A stretch of 64,000 nt of DNA from Treponema sp. (lineage in GTDB: Bacteria; Spirochaetota; Spirochaetia; Treponematales; Breznakiellaceae): assembly GCA_009777535.1 (NCBI GenBank), contig WRLP01000003.1:100504-164503 (forward strand). Reading direction: 5' to 3'. The notes beneath the pieces are model-generated. The model saw nothing but the letters and a program-made list of their open reading frames with translations. It was not told the origin of the DNA and did no database searches. The position numbers were made by a program, and so were the translations under genes. Shown piece by piece: positions 17,027-25,181 of this stretch (within the stretch, counting starts at the first letter, position 1; the number at the start of each line of letters is the position of its first letter).

Positions 17027-17154
17027 TGCGAGGCAAAGGCGGTGCTTTCGAGCCGCGCTCTTACTCTCTTAACTTTTCCTTAGTCTCAGCCGCTCCTGCC
17101 GGTGCTTCTTAAAGGGACGAGGTATATTGTTCAAAAAGTGCCGATATTATAGTG

Positions 17155-18372
17155 ATGAATAAACGGACAATCTATCAATTAACACTCATTCTTTTACTTT
17201 TGGCGATAACGAGCAGGCAGGCGTACTGCGAGGTTTTTGAATATAAACACAGGGCCGGCGACCGTTACCGGATTCTTTCCATGGTTAAAGAAGATGTGTA
17301 TATAAATCGCCGTCTTAATCATTCCGCTGAAATCCTCAATCGCATCGCGGTGGAAATTACAGGCGAAAACGACGGCGTTGGACTGCACCGCGCTGTTTTT
17401 CAGACTTCGGAGCGTTCAACCGGAACCAGGTTTGGCGGCGTCAGTTTTCAGTGGGCAAGGGAATACGATTCCGTTTTCCAGCGGGATAAACTCGGCAATA
17501 TGACAATAGGCCGGGAATACTACATGCCTGTAGTACGGAATGTTCCGGTGTTTCCCGGCAGAACCCTGAATCCCGGGGACAGATGGAGCGCCGACGGCCA
17601 TGAGATGCACGATTTTCGTGACAGCTTCGGCATCGAGCAGCCTTACCGCATTCCCTTTATCGCTAATTATACCTTTCTTGGCAGCCGCCAGTGGAAGGGT
17701 ACGGAATACCCGGCTTTTTCGGTCAGTTACCGCATTCTTACCGATCCGTCGCCTGTTGCGGGCAGGGTTTGGCCGCGCCGTATTACAGGAGCGTCGGATC
17801 ATATTGTTTATTGGGATGTTGATATGGGGCAAGCCGTTGCCTACGAAGAACAATTCCGCATGGTTTTTGAACTTTCCGATGGAAGGACTATTGAGTACCG
17901 GGGCAGCGCACAGGCAGAAATTCTTGAATCGCCGGAAATGGACAAGGACAGAATCGCTTCGGATATCAGGGAAGATATCGACAGGCTGAATATTCCAAAT
18001 GTTGAAGTAAAAGTCGTAGACGAGGGCATTTCCATCAACCTTGAAGATATAAGGTTCCAGGCGGATACCGCAATTATGCTTCCCGGCGAGCGCGAAAAAC
18101 TTGATCAAATCGCAGAAATTCTTTTGCGTTATCCGGAAAGAGACATAATGGTAGCAGGCCACACTGCCCTGGCCGGAACCGCCGAGGGAAGAATGAATCT
18201 TTCCAGGGAGCGGGCCGCAGCGGTTGCCGACTATCTTATCTCGAAAAATGTTCGCACTGTCGACAGGGTTACGGTCCGGGGCTACGGCGCCGAAAGGCCT
18301 GTTGCAGATAACCGCAGCGAAGAAGGAATGCGCAGAAACAGAAGGGTAGAGATTACCATTTTGGAAAACTGA
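17155..18372 (+). CDS. Periplasmic protein with C-terminal OmpA peptidoglycan-binding domain
   Basis: 405 aa. A signal peptide covers residues 1-26. The large N-terminal part (about 30-280) is unassigned and beta-rich. The C-terminal 110 residues are an OmpA-like domain (INLEDIRFQADTAIMLPGE, then GHTALAGTAEGRMNLSRERAAAVADYL and GYGAERPVADNRSEEGMRRNRRVEI) that binds diaminopimelate or a similar residue in peptidoglycan. It probably tethers an envelope structure to the wall. Position -3 is GTG, so a start at 17152 is possible. A GCCGATAT lies upstream at 17140-17147 but without a good sigma-28 -35. Confidence 0.82.
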   Translation: MNKRTIYQLTLILLLLAITSRQAYCEVFEYKHRAGDRYRILSMVKEDVYINRRLNHSAEILNRIAVEITGENDGVGLHRAVFQTSERSTGTRFGGVSFQWAREYDSVFQRDKLGNMTIGREYYMPVVRNVPVFPGRTLNPGDRWSADGHEMHDFRDSFGIEQPYRIPFIANYTFLGSRQWKGTEYPAFSVSYRILTDPSPVAGRVWPRRITGASDHIVYWDVDMGQAVAYEEQFRMVFELSDGRTIEYRGSAQAEILESPEMDKDRIASDIREDIDRLNIPNVEVKVVDEGISINLEDIRFQADTAIMLPGEREKLDQIAEILLRYPERDIMVAGHTALAGTAEGRMNLSRERAAAVADYLISKNVRTVDRVTVRGYGAERPVADNRSEEGMRRNRRVEITILEN

Positions 18373-18386
18373 TAATTGCCGGCGTT

Positions 18387-19367
18387 TTATGTACGGGGAA
18401 TATTTCTCAGGATAAAAATTTCAGGACGGTATTCAAAATGCATGGTGTCGTAGTTTCCCCACTTACCGCCCCAAATAAAACCAAAGGATTCAAAAGTGCG
18501 AATAACTTCGTCCGGCGGATGATAACGTCCGGAGTAGGGGATGTTCCACCATTGAGGATTATCGCGGGCTGTCCACAGCCAATAGGTTGCCAATCCGCCC
18601 AGGTTTTTTGGCAGCAAATCTATCGCTATGCCATAGGAATGCATGCTCCGGTTTCCCGAACTTGCTACGCTGCGCCAGTTCCAGCCCGCGACAGTTCCAA
18701 GGTTATCAATCCATTGGCGTACAGCGGGACTGGTTTTGGATTCATTTGTAATTATTTCATCAATCAGGATCATCGTCTGTGAAATGCCGGAATGAATCGA
18801 CAGTGAATGTCCCAAAAAATCAATCTGCGACTGCTGTTCCCATGCCTGATCGCGGCTGCTGATATTCCACAGGGCTTCGAAAAAAAACAGGGGCCGTCTT
18901 GCGGCCGGCCTGGCAGGCTGAGTTTGAGTTTGCCTGATGCGGCGGCCTTCTTCGGCGCTGAGTGTCCGCGCTGCCCTTTGCTCAGCGGTACTTTCCCATG
19001 CCGGCAATTCCTGCGGATAATTGAAGTTGAAACCCATGGCGCGGTAATCTTCCGCCGCATCTTTTAGTTCCTCGGGAAGAAACCGTCCATCGGCATAATA
19101 AAACCACTTTTCTCCGATTGTAAAGGCCCAGTCATCATTCCTGAATTCCACCGGCCCAATGCGATCGGGATACGCGGCAGAAAGAACCTTCATGATCGTT
19201 TCCGGCCAGTCCATCTCGGAAATGATTACACCCGATTCTTCCGGCATATCCTGCGCATATACGATTGTCAGTATTTTTTGGACTACGAGCCAGGTAAAAA
19301 TTGCCAGGGCGGGAACAAGAAAAAATAGTCTCCGTTTTCTGTCCGTAAATATCTTGTATATTCGCAT
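18387..19367 (-). CDS. M15-family D-Ala-D-Ala carboxypeptidase-like protein
   Basis: 326 aa from the second of two adjacent ATGs. One N-terminal membrane anchor (LFFLVPALAIFTWLVVQKIL) precedes a long linker and the peptidase domain in the last 150 residues. The zinc motif SMHSYGIAIDLLP supplies the first His and the Asp. WGGKWGNYDTMHFEYRPE near the end supplies the catalytic Asp/Glu region and the last His, as in VanY-type M15 enzymes. It should trim peptidoglycan stem peptides from the periplasmic side. The gene is convergent with the OmpA-domain gene (14 bp apart). A TATAAT lies 6 nt before this ATG. Confidence 0.85.
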   Translation of the reverse strand: MRIYKIFTDRKRRLFFLVPALAIFTWLVVQKILTIVYAQDMPEESGVIISEMDWPETIMKVLSAAYPDRIGPVEFRNDDWAFTIGEKWFYYADGRFLPEELKDAAEDYRAMGFNFNYPQELPAWESTAEQRAARTLSAEEGRRIRQTQTQPARPAARRPLFFFEALWNISSRDQAWEQQSQIDFLGHSLSIHSGISQTMILIDEIITNESKTSPAVRQWIDNLGTVAGWNWRSVASSGNRSMHSYGIAIDLLPKNLGGLATYWLWTARDNPQWWNIPYSGRYHPPDEVIRTFESFGFIWGGKWGNYDTMHFEYRPEIFILRNIPRT

Positions 19368-19373
19368 CATTTA

Positions 19374-19379
19374 ATTATA
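19374..19379 (-). promoter_or_regulatory. -10 element of a possible leaderless promoter, M15 peptidase
   Basis: A perfect TATAAT on the minus strand ends 6 nt before the ATG at 19367. The region at -35 (GGCAAT at 17-bp spacing) is weak. There is no room for a Shine-Dalgarno site between the -10 and the start codon. Confidence 0.45.
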
Positions 19380-19421
19380 AGACATTTTAACTGATAATTG
19401 CCTGAATAAAACAGTATTGCT

Positions 19422-21650
19422 CTATGCAAGGTTAATATCAGCGCACAGCATTGCCTGTGCATACTGCCTCTTTAATGCCTGCGGCGGAAGATACGGATCG
19501 AATTTCCCAACGCGGGGAATGCGCGCCGGATCAATCAATGGATAAAGTGATTCGAGGCTTTTATATTTTTTCAGAATGTCTGCCAGTTCGCTGCGGAAAC
19601 GGGGGATGGGAAGAACAGAAGTTATGTTGATAGAAAAGTCGTTTTCCGTAGAAAGGGACTTGATGCCAAGGGTTTTACCATGTTCCCTGTTTTGCATAAC
19701 AAGGAGCAGGGTTCTGATGCTGCGGCTGCCGAGCCAGGGCAGCAGAACAAAAAGGCGCGGCTCCCGCGCGGCAGCGCCATGTTTCATCACGCCGGCGCGC
19801 GGTTCGGCGGGAATAAATACCTCTTCGCCTACATGCCATTGCCTGGCCAGTTTCCTGGCGGCAGTCAGGCGTGTGCGCGCGCGCTGTGAAAGGTAAGGGT
19901 AATCGGTAGTTTCGGCCAGTATTTTTCGCATATAGGCGGCTGTTTTCCTGTGAAGAACCATGGCGCTGCCGCGCCAGAGCAGGCGGCTGCCGGCATCGGC
20001 GGGGCTTACGGCGATTTCTCTTTCCCTCTGGGCGACATTTTCAACACGCCAGTGCCGGCCGCCCAGAACGATGCTGCTGCCAACCGGAGGCATAAAATTG
20101 ACATAACCGATTTCCCTGCCGGCAGCCGTTACACGGAATTCCGCCGTATCAGCAAAGACCGAATAAAATGAATAATGTGATGCAAGGTGTCCGGTTTCCA
20201 GGCCTGCGATAATTTCGCCGTCATCTGTTTTTTCAACCAGGTCGAGTGTTATAAGATGATCCAGCAGCTCGTTAAAATCGTTTTCGCTGAAGCGGGAAAA
20301 GGCGGGCAGGCAAAGAATCCGGCGCTCCAGGGATTTTCGGCTGTGGGCGCCCATTGAACAGAGAATGCTCAGGCACTGGTGAACCAAAAGGCTGTAGGGC
20401 AGGGGATTCTCATCGCCGCCTTCTAACCATTTTTCTTTTAAGTAAAGTTCGATAACTGCGATGGTTTTTACAAGATCAAAGGGAAGTGAGTTTACAGGAT
20501 GTACCGGAGTTGAATCCCTGCCGGGCTTTGTTTCACAGGAAGTAAAATATATTTCCGGCTTTTGCTTCAGCCGGCCTGAACGCCCCAGCCGCTGTACAAA
20601 GGCAGATACGCTCAGAGGCGGCCCGATCTGTATTACCCTGTCCAGCTTCCCGATGTCTATGCCCATTTCCAGGGTTGCGGTGGCCGCCGCCGTTACCGGC
20701 TCGCTGCTGTCTCTAAGTTCCTGCTCTGTCTCCGAGCGCAGGCCGGCTGAAACAGAGCCGTGATGCATATAAAAGCGATCCGTATCCCTGAACTTTGCCG
20801 ATAGCTTCCTTAAACGGGCGATTGTATCCTCGGCTTCGATTCTGCTGTTGGTAAAAATAATGCTTTTTTTGCCGCGCACCTGCATGTAAAGCGATTCGTA
20901 GTACAGTTGTTCTTCGGCCTTTTCCCCCGCGAAATGATCGACGGCAATGCGTATGCGCCGCCGGCCTTTTCTGCCGCGAATGACCGCCGTGCCGGGGGCT
21001 TCGCCGCCATTGCAGATAACGCGGCTGCTTCCCAGAGCCAGCCAGCCGGCGGCCTGGCGGTAATCCCCAAGTGTTGCCGAAAGCCCTATGCGCCGCGGCC
21101 GGCACAGGGCGGCTTCTTCGATCCTTGCAAGCTGGCACAGTATCTGGCTTCCGCGCTCGCTGCCCATAAAGGCATGTACTTCGTCGATTATTACAAAAGA
21201 AAGCCTGCTGAACATGGCGCGTACCAGGACATGCGAACGCATGAGCAGGGCTTCAAGTGATTCCGGCGTTATCTGCAATATGCCGGACGGATTTTCCAGC
21301 AGGCTTTTTTTGTGCCGGGCGGAAACATCTCCGTGCCAGCGCCAGAGCGGAAGCCCTGCCATCTCGGCAAGCGGCAGGAGCCGCTGCGCCTGATCGTTTA
21401 TCAGTGCTTTCAGCGGACTGATGTAAAGCGCCCCTACGGACGGAGGCCGCTCTTCGTAAAGAAGGGATACAACCGGAAAAAAGCAGGCTTCGGTCTTGCC
21501 GGTCGCGGCGGGCGAAGCGATCAATATGTGGCTGTCGCCGTCATAAATTTCTTTTATCGCCGCTTCCTGAATATCACGCAGAGAGTGCCACTTTTTTTCA
21601 TAAATATATTCTCTTATAAAAGGCGCCAGTCTGGAAAATTGGGAGGCCAT
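19422..21650 (-). CDS. Lhr-like superfamily 2 DEAD/DEAH helicase
   Basis: 742 aa. The motor has Walker A SPAATGKT (46-53), motif Ia SPLKAL, TPESLEALL, the DEVH box IIDEVHAFMGSE, motif III GLSATLGD, and in the second RecA lobe TAAATATLEMGIDIG and VQRLGRSGR. A C-terminal region of about 350 residues resembles Lhr and BREX BrxHI helicases, with IKSLSTEND and IPRVGKFDPYLPP near the end. It probably unwinds or remodels DNA with the ATPase encoded just before it. Start and upstream stop abut without a gap. It is the third gene of the TerB-ATPase-helicase operon. Confidence 0.85.
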   Translation of the reverse strand: MASQFSRLAPFIREYIYEKKWHSLRDIQEAAIKEIYDGDSHILIASPAATGKTEACFFPVVSLLYEERPPSVGALYISPLKALINDQAQRLLPLAEMAGLPLWRWHGDVSARHKKSLLENPSGILQITPESLEALLMRSHVLVRAMFSRLSFVIIDEVHAFMGSERGSQILCQLARIEEAALCRPRRIGLSATLGDYRQAAGWLALGSSRVICNGGEAPGTAVIRGRKGRRRIRIAVDHFAGEKAEEQLYYESLYMQVRGKKSIIFTNSRIEAEDTIARLRKLSAKFRDTDRFYMHHGSVSAGLRSETEQELRDSSEPVTAAATATLEMGIDIGKLDRVIQIGPPLSVSAFVQRLGRSGRLKQKPEIYFTSCETKPGRDSTPVHPVNSLPFDLVKTIAVIELYLKEKWLEGGDENPLPYSLLVHQCLSILCSMGAHSRKSLERRILCLPAFSRFSENDFNELLDHLITLDLVEKTDDGEIIAGLETGHLASHYSFYSVFADTAEFRVTAAGREIGYVNFMPPVGSSIVLGGRHWRVENVAQREREIAVSPADAGSRLLWRGSAMVLHRKTAAYMRKILAETTDYPYLSQRARTRLTAARKLARQWHVGEEVFIPAEPRAGVMKHGAAAREPRLFVLLPWLGSRSIRTLLLVMQNREHGKTLGIKSLSTENDFSINITSVLPIPRFRSELADILKKYKSLESLYPLIDPARIPRVGKFDPYLPPQALKRQYAQAMLCADINLA

Positions 21651-22943
21651 TTATACATCAAACTCGGCATACTGCGCGGCGGAAAAACCCTTTACGGTAA
21701 ACCCGTCTCTGCCGACCAGCTTGTCAAAGTCCGTGTCCTTGTCTTCATGCAGAATATTAAGAAGGCTGATAAAATCGCGGCTTATTTCCCGCGGAGTTAT
21801 AAATTCATGTGCGCCGGGAACAGAGAATGCAAGTTTCATGAATGCGGAAAGTTCCCTGTTTTCCAGATACGGTTCATAGTTGTAGTGGCCGGCGTGTATG
21901 TCCCTGAGCCGCTCCAATAGCAGATAAATCTCCTCGTGGCTGAGCTGGGCGAGGCGCAAGACGGGGCTGGAAAAATCAGTGTAGCCTTCGCGTACAAAGC
22001 GGCTGTCGGCAAGGCGGCTGCGAAGGGCAGGATAGCTGAAAAGCCCCCTGCGTTCATCTTCTATAAACTGGGGAGTTCCCGCCATGTAAACCGCCATGCC
22101 CGATGTTTTCCCCTGGGTAATATCATTAAACATTGAAAGGAGTTTTTGATAGTTGTTTTCCCTGGACTGCCGGTTTACGATCTTGAATAAATTTGAACAT
22201 TCATCGAAAAAAAGCAGGAAGCCCCTGTAGCCAATTTTTGCTCCAAAGGCGGAAAAAACTTTAAGGTACTCGTACCAGTTTTCATCGGTGATAATTTCAC
22301 CTACCGGAAGCATTGTCTTTGCTTCGGTTTTGGTGGCGAACTCGCCGCGCAGCCATTTTAGGGCGGCGTGCTGTTTTTCGTCGTTGCCGTTTGTCCAGGC
22401 GCGGTAGTAACTTATGATAACCGCGGCAAAATCATAGCCGTGTGCATAGTCTTCCATCTGGGCAATTGTTTCAAAGATGCGCCTGTCCAGCATAGACGCC
22501 TTGTCGTCGTCCTGGAAACCTCCGCCGGTGGCAAGCTCCATCTTGATCGAGTTGATCCACTGCTGCAGGATCGATTCCAGGGCGCCGCCTTCAGGGCGCA
22601 GTTTTGTTGCAAGCCGTGATACAAGCTCGCGGTAGGTTTCCAGCCCTGCGTGTCTGGAGCCGGTAAGGCGTTTTTCCGGCGAAAGGTCTGCGTCTGCGAC
22701 AAGGAAGTCGTTCTCCAGGGCATAGTTGCGGATGGCTTGAAGAAAAAAGGTTTTGCCGCTGCCGTATTTGCCGCAGACAAAGCGGAAACTGGCCGCCCCT
22801 CTGCCCAGGTTTTCCAGGTCGCGCAGGACCGTTTCGATTTCGCGGCGGCGCCCGACGGCGATGTATTCAAGGCCGACACGGGGCACCACGCCCGCAGACA
22901 GGGAATTGAGAATAGCCGCGCTTAAACGTTTAGGTACACTCAT
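21651..22943 (-). CDS. BrxD-like P-loop ATPase (DUF2791 type)
   Basis: 430 aa. The N-terminus PKRLSAAILNSLSAGVVPRVGLEYIAVGR is the usual start of this family. Walker A is GKYGSGKT at residues 58-65 and Walker B is GFLLFFDECSNLF. Sensor-like residues follow in MAGTPQFIEDERRG, and the PALRSRLADSRF region is conserved. Such ATPases are paired with Lhr-like helicases in type 2 BREX loci (BrxD with BrxHI) and in separate three-gene modules with TerB-domain proteins. The gene is 4 bp after the TerB gene and abuts the helicase gene. Function is inferred from the family. Confidence 0.85.
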   Translation of the reverse strand: MSVPKRLSAAILNSLSAGVVPRVGLEYIAVGRRREIETVLRDLENLGRGAASFRFVCGKYGSGKTFFLQAIRNYALENDFLVADADLSPEKRLTGSRHAGLETYRELVSRLATKLRPEGGALESILQQWINSIKMELATGGGFQDDDKASMLDRRIFETIAQMEDYAHGYDFAAVIISYYRAWTNGNDEKQHAALKWLRGEFATKTEAKTMLPVGEIITDENWYEYLKVFSAFGAKIGYRGFLLFFDECSNLFKIVNRQSRENNYQKLLSMFNDITQGKTSGMAVYMAGTPQFIEDERRGLFSYPALRSRLADSRFVREGYTDFSSPVLRLAQLSHEEIYLLLERLRDIHAGHYNYEPYLENRELSAFMKLAFSVPGAHEFITPREISRDFISLLNILHEDKDTDFDKLVGRDGFTVKGFSAAQYAEFDV

Positions 22944-22947
22944 TTCA

Positions 22948-24381
22948 TTACAACAGCTTAAAAAGTTCTTCCCTATATTCTGACTGAATAACGGCCTGCG
23001 CGTCCACCGTGTTTATCAGCAGATCGCCCCATGCCTCCATAAAGGCGGCATTGATTTTATCGATGAGCATATCCGGCATTGTATTGTTTTCTCTTGCCAG
23101 AGATGCCAGCATTGCAGCTTTGTTTTCATCTTCGCCGGCAATTATCCGCAGGGCCTGTATTTCGTTCTTGTCCAGTTTTTTTATGAATGTTTTAAATGAT
23201 ATTTTAACAGGTTTTGTTTTTGCGGCTTTTATTATTCGCGGAGGGGTATCGGGAACTTCCGTTTCTTTTTCTTCGACGGTGAGCATGTCGCGGACAATAT
23301 CAGAATCGCTGCGCAGCCGGATGAGTCCGTCATTGTTTATGTTTATCTGCGTCAGTGCGTGATCCGCCATGCGCTTCCAGCGGTCGGCGAGATGAGGAGG
23401 CCTGTCTGCGGTCTTATAGTCATTTTTAATTCTGAAACAGTGTTCAACATAATCGAATAAATTTTCAAGAAAACTGATAAGACTAATGTTTTTCGAAAAG
23501 CGCCGCCCTGTAACTGTGTACGAAGAATGACCGGCGCGTTCCATGCCGGCAAAGGCTTTTCGGTTTTCGGTATTGATCGAGCGGGGACAAAAATATTCAA
23601 ACAGCCCAAGCCGGTCATTTTCCCGCAGATTGCGATCGATGGCGTTAATTACGGTCTCGAAATCACCGGCAAACTCCCCGCTGCGGGATGAGTACCGGTC
23701 GAAGAAAATGCTCTTTTCCAGCGGCCGGCGAAGCAGAAGTTTAATATCATTAAAGGCGATTGTGTTATTTTCTTCGATAAAGCTTTTGTAAATTAAAATA
23801 TCAACAAGCAGCAGATCGCTGCATCCGCGTACATGCGGTAACAATCCGGTTATAAAGGTATTTGGCATTTCATATAACACGATAAAATCCAGCAGCCACC
23901 CGGGAAGAAAGCCGCCGATATCATCAAAAACATCGCCGTAATATTTCCAGAGTTCTTCAAGCTGGCGGAAATTTTCTGCAAACTCTTTTTCCCCTCCGGA
24001 AAAAAGGCATAGCTCTCGCGCGTAAATGCGGATATATTTTTCATCGGTTTTAAGGATATTTCTGCGGCGGAATTCAGCGCGCCAGTAAATATAAAACGCC
24101 CTTTCGCTCTCGTCCATTCGTTCAATGTCAAGGGAGCCCTTCAAAAGCCTGAGCGGAGTGTACGGCGCCGGCGGCCCCTCAGCCCTGAACAGACTCAGCT
24201 CTGTATACAGTGACTGCCCGTCAATGGCGGCAAATTTTTCTTTTACCGCAAAACTGAAGGGGAAAGAGGTGTTTTTGGGGAAATTTGACGAAGGATGGTT
24301 TTTGTCCTTTTCCACAAACTGTTTTACCACAGTAACGCATAAATTACCAGATACCTTCCTGGGAGTTTTACCCAAAGGCAA
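22948..24381 (-). CDS. TerB-N/TerB-C domain protein
   Basis: 477 aa. Residues of about 95-200 match TerB-N, including FYIYWRAEFRRRNILKTDEKYIRIYARELCLF split around residue 110. The last 90 residues match TerB-C, ending with DKINAAFMEAWGDLLINT and IQSEYREELFKLL. The central TerB domain is not evident. These proteins accompany BrxD-like ATPases and Lhr-like helicases in predicted DNA-processing systems linked to tellurite-resistance (Ter) gene networks. The TTG start at 24381 has no clear ribosome site. An internal GTG at about 24333 is an alternative. It heads the three-gene operon. Confidence 0.72.
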   Translation of the reverse strand: MPLGKTPRKVSGNLCVTVVKQFVEKDKNHPSSNFPKNTSFPFSFAVKEKFAAIDGQSLYTELSLFRAEGPPAPYTPLRLLKGSLDIERMDESERAFYIYWRAEFRRRNILKTDEKYIRIYARELCLFSGGEKEFAENFRQLEELWKYYGDVFDDIGGFLPGWLLDFIVLYEMPNTFITGLLPHVRGCSDLLLVDILIYKSFIEENNTIAFNDIKLLLRRPLEKSIFFDRYSSRSGEFAGDFETVINAIDRNLRENDRLGLFEYFCPRSINTENRKAFAGMERAGHSSYTVTGRRFSKNISLISFLENLFDYVEHCFRIKNDYKTADRPPHLADRWKRMADHALTQININNDGLIRLRSDSDIVRDMLTVEEKETEVPDTPPRIIKAAKTKPVKISFKTFIKKLDKNEIQALRIIAGEDENKAAMLASLARENNTMPDMLIDKINAAFMEAWGDLLINTVDAQAVIQSEYREELFKLL

Positions 24382-24415
24382 GAAATATTAATGCTGCAGA
24401 ACTCATAAACGTGCA

Positions 24416-24444
24416 TTGCCATTTTGATATAGCCAAGTTATAAT
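24416..24444 (+). promoter_or_regulatory. Strong leaderless promoter of the MNT gene
   Basis: TTGCCA (24416-24421), 17 bp, then TATAAT (24439-24444), then 6 nt to the ATG at 24451. The first base of the predicted transcript is the A of ATG or a base next to it. Confidence 0.7.
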
Positions 24445-24450
24445 ATTGAT

Positions 24451-24774
24451 ATGGATTCAGCAATTCAGGCGGAATTGAACAAACTTACAGAACTCATTCT
24501 CAACGCAATGCCTGTTGAACAAATTTACCTTTTTGGTTCTTATGCCTATGGAACGCCCCACAGGGATTCCGACCTGGATCTGTATGTGGTATTGAAAGAT
24601 GACAATCCTATGCGGGATCTTGATGCCGGCCTGCAAATCCGCTTGGCTATTGCCCGTAAAAAGTCCATGCCTGTTGATATAATTGCAAAAAAGAAAAAAG
24701 ATTTTATCAGCCGTCTGGATGGTATGACGCTGGAGCGTAAGGTAAACAGGGAGGGGATACGCATCTATGGCTAA
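24451..24774 (+). CDS. MNT-type minimal nucleotidyltransferase
   Basis: 107 aa. The nucleotidyltransferase motif is GSYAYGTPHRDSDLDL (GS, then the Asp pair SDxD) with a third acidic residue in MPVDII. It pairs with the HEPN gene that overlaps its end by 8 bp, so this is a MNT-HEPN toxin-antitoxin-like module. In characterised pairs (MntA-HepT) the MNT protein modifies and silences the HEPN RNase by adding AMP. The gene is divergent from the TerB operon, 69 bp away. Confidence 0.9.
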   Translation: MDSAIQAELNKLTELILNAMPVEQIYLFGSYAYGTPHRDSDLDLYVVLKDDNPMRDLDAGLQIRLAIARKKSMPVDIIAKKKKDFISRLDGMTLERKVNREGIRIYG

Positions 24775-25171
24775 ACAAACAAACTCACCGGATGACTGGA
24801 GAGTCCTGGCAGAGCGTGATATGTCCGTCGCAGAGCATCTTGCCAGAACCATGGTTCCTGTTCCAGCGGAAATTATCGCTTTTCATTGCCAGCAAACTGC
24901 AGAAAAGCTTCTAAAAGGCGCTCTGGAAAAGCTGGGAGAAGAACCGCCCTACACCCACGACCTGGACGAGCTTTGTGGAATTGCAGAAAAGCACCGTCCT
25001 TCATTTGCAAGCATATCTTCTCTTTGCTCGGTAATAACCCATTTTTCAATATTGCCCCGTTATGATCGGGGTTTGAGCTTGTCTCTAACAGATTTGAATA
25101 TTGTTATGCAGCACACAAAAACAATCAAGGAATTTCTACAAAAGGAAATTCCCGAAATGTTTACAGTCTGA
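24767..25171 (+). CDS. HEPN-domain partner of the MNT protein
   Basis: 134 aa, all helical. The HEPN core is seen in RDMSVAEHLAR, AFHCQQTAEKLLKGAL and THDLDELC. The late ILPRYDRG is usual in this subgroup. The Rx4-6H RNase motif that marks toxic HepT is not present in its usual place, so it may be a non-nuclease variant or an RNA-binding partner. It overlaps the MNT gene by 8 bp. It ends 10 bp before the convergent LarA-like gene. Confidence 0.85.
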   Translation: MAKQTNSPDDWRVLAERDMSVAEHLARTMVPVPAEIIAFHCQQTAEKLLKGALEKLGEEPPYTHDLDELCGIAEKHRPSFASISSLCSVITHFSILPRYDRGLSLSLTDLNIVMQHTKTIKEFLQKEIPEMFTV

Positions 25172-25181
25172 GCCGGCTTCT

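Noticed and set aside
17121..17147. GCCGATAT upstream of the OmpA-domain gene as a sigma-28 promoter
   Set aside because: The -10 fits at seven of eight positions, but no TAAA lies 15 bp upstream (GGTA instead).
16583..17151. A tRNA or other RNA gene in the gaps around the glyoxalase-like gene
   Set aside because: GC-rich stretches near 17040-17110 do not fold into a cloverleaf and have no T-loop or CCA end.
23009..23362. Plus-strand frame of 117 codons opposite the TerB-domain gene
   Set aside because: It is the complement of a clear coding gene and has a serine/isoleucine-rich composition typical of antisense frames.
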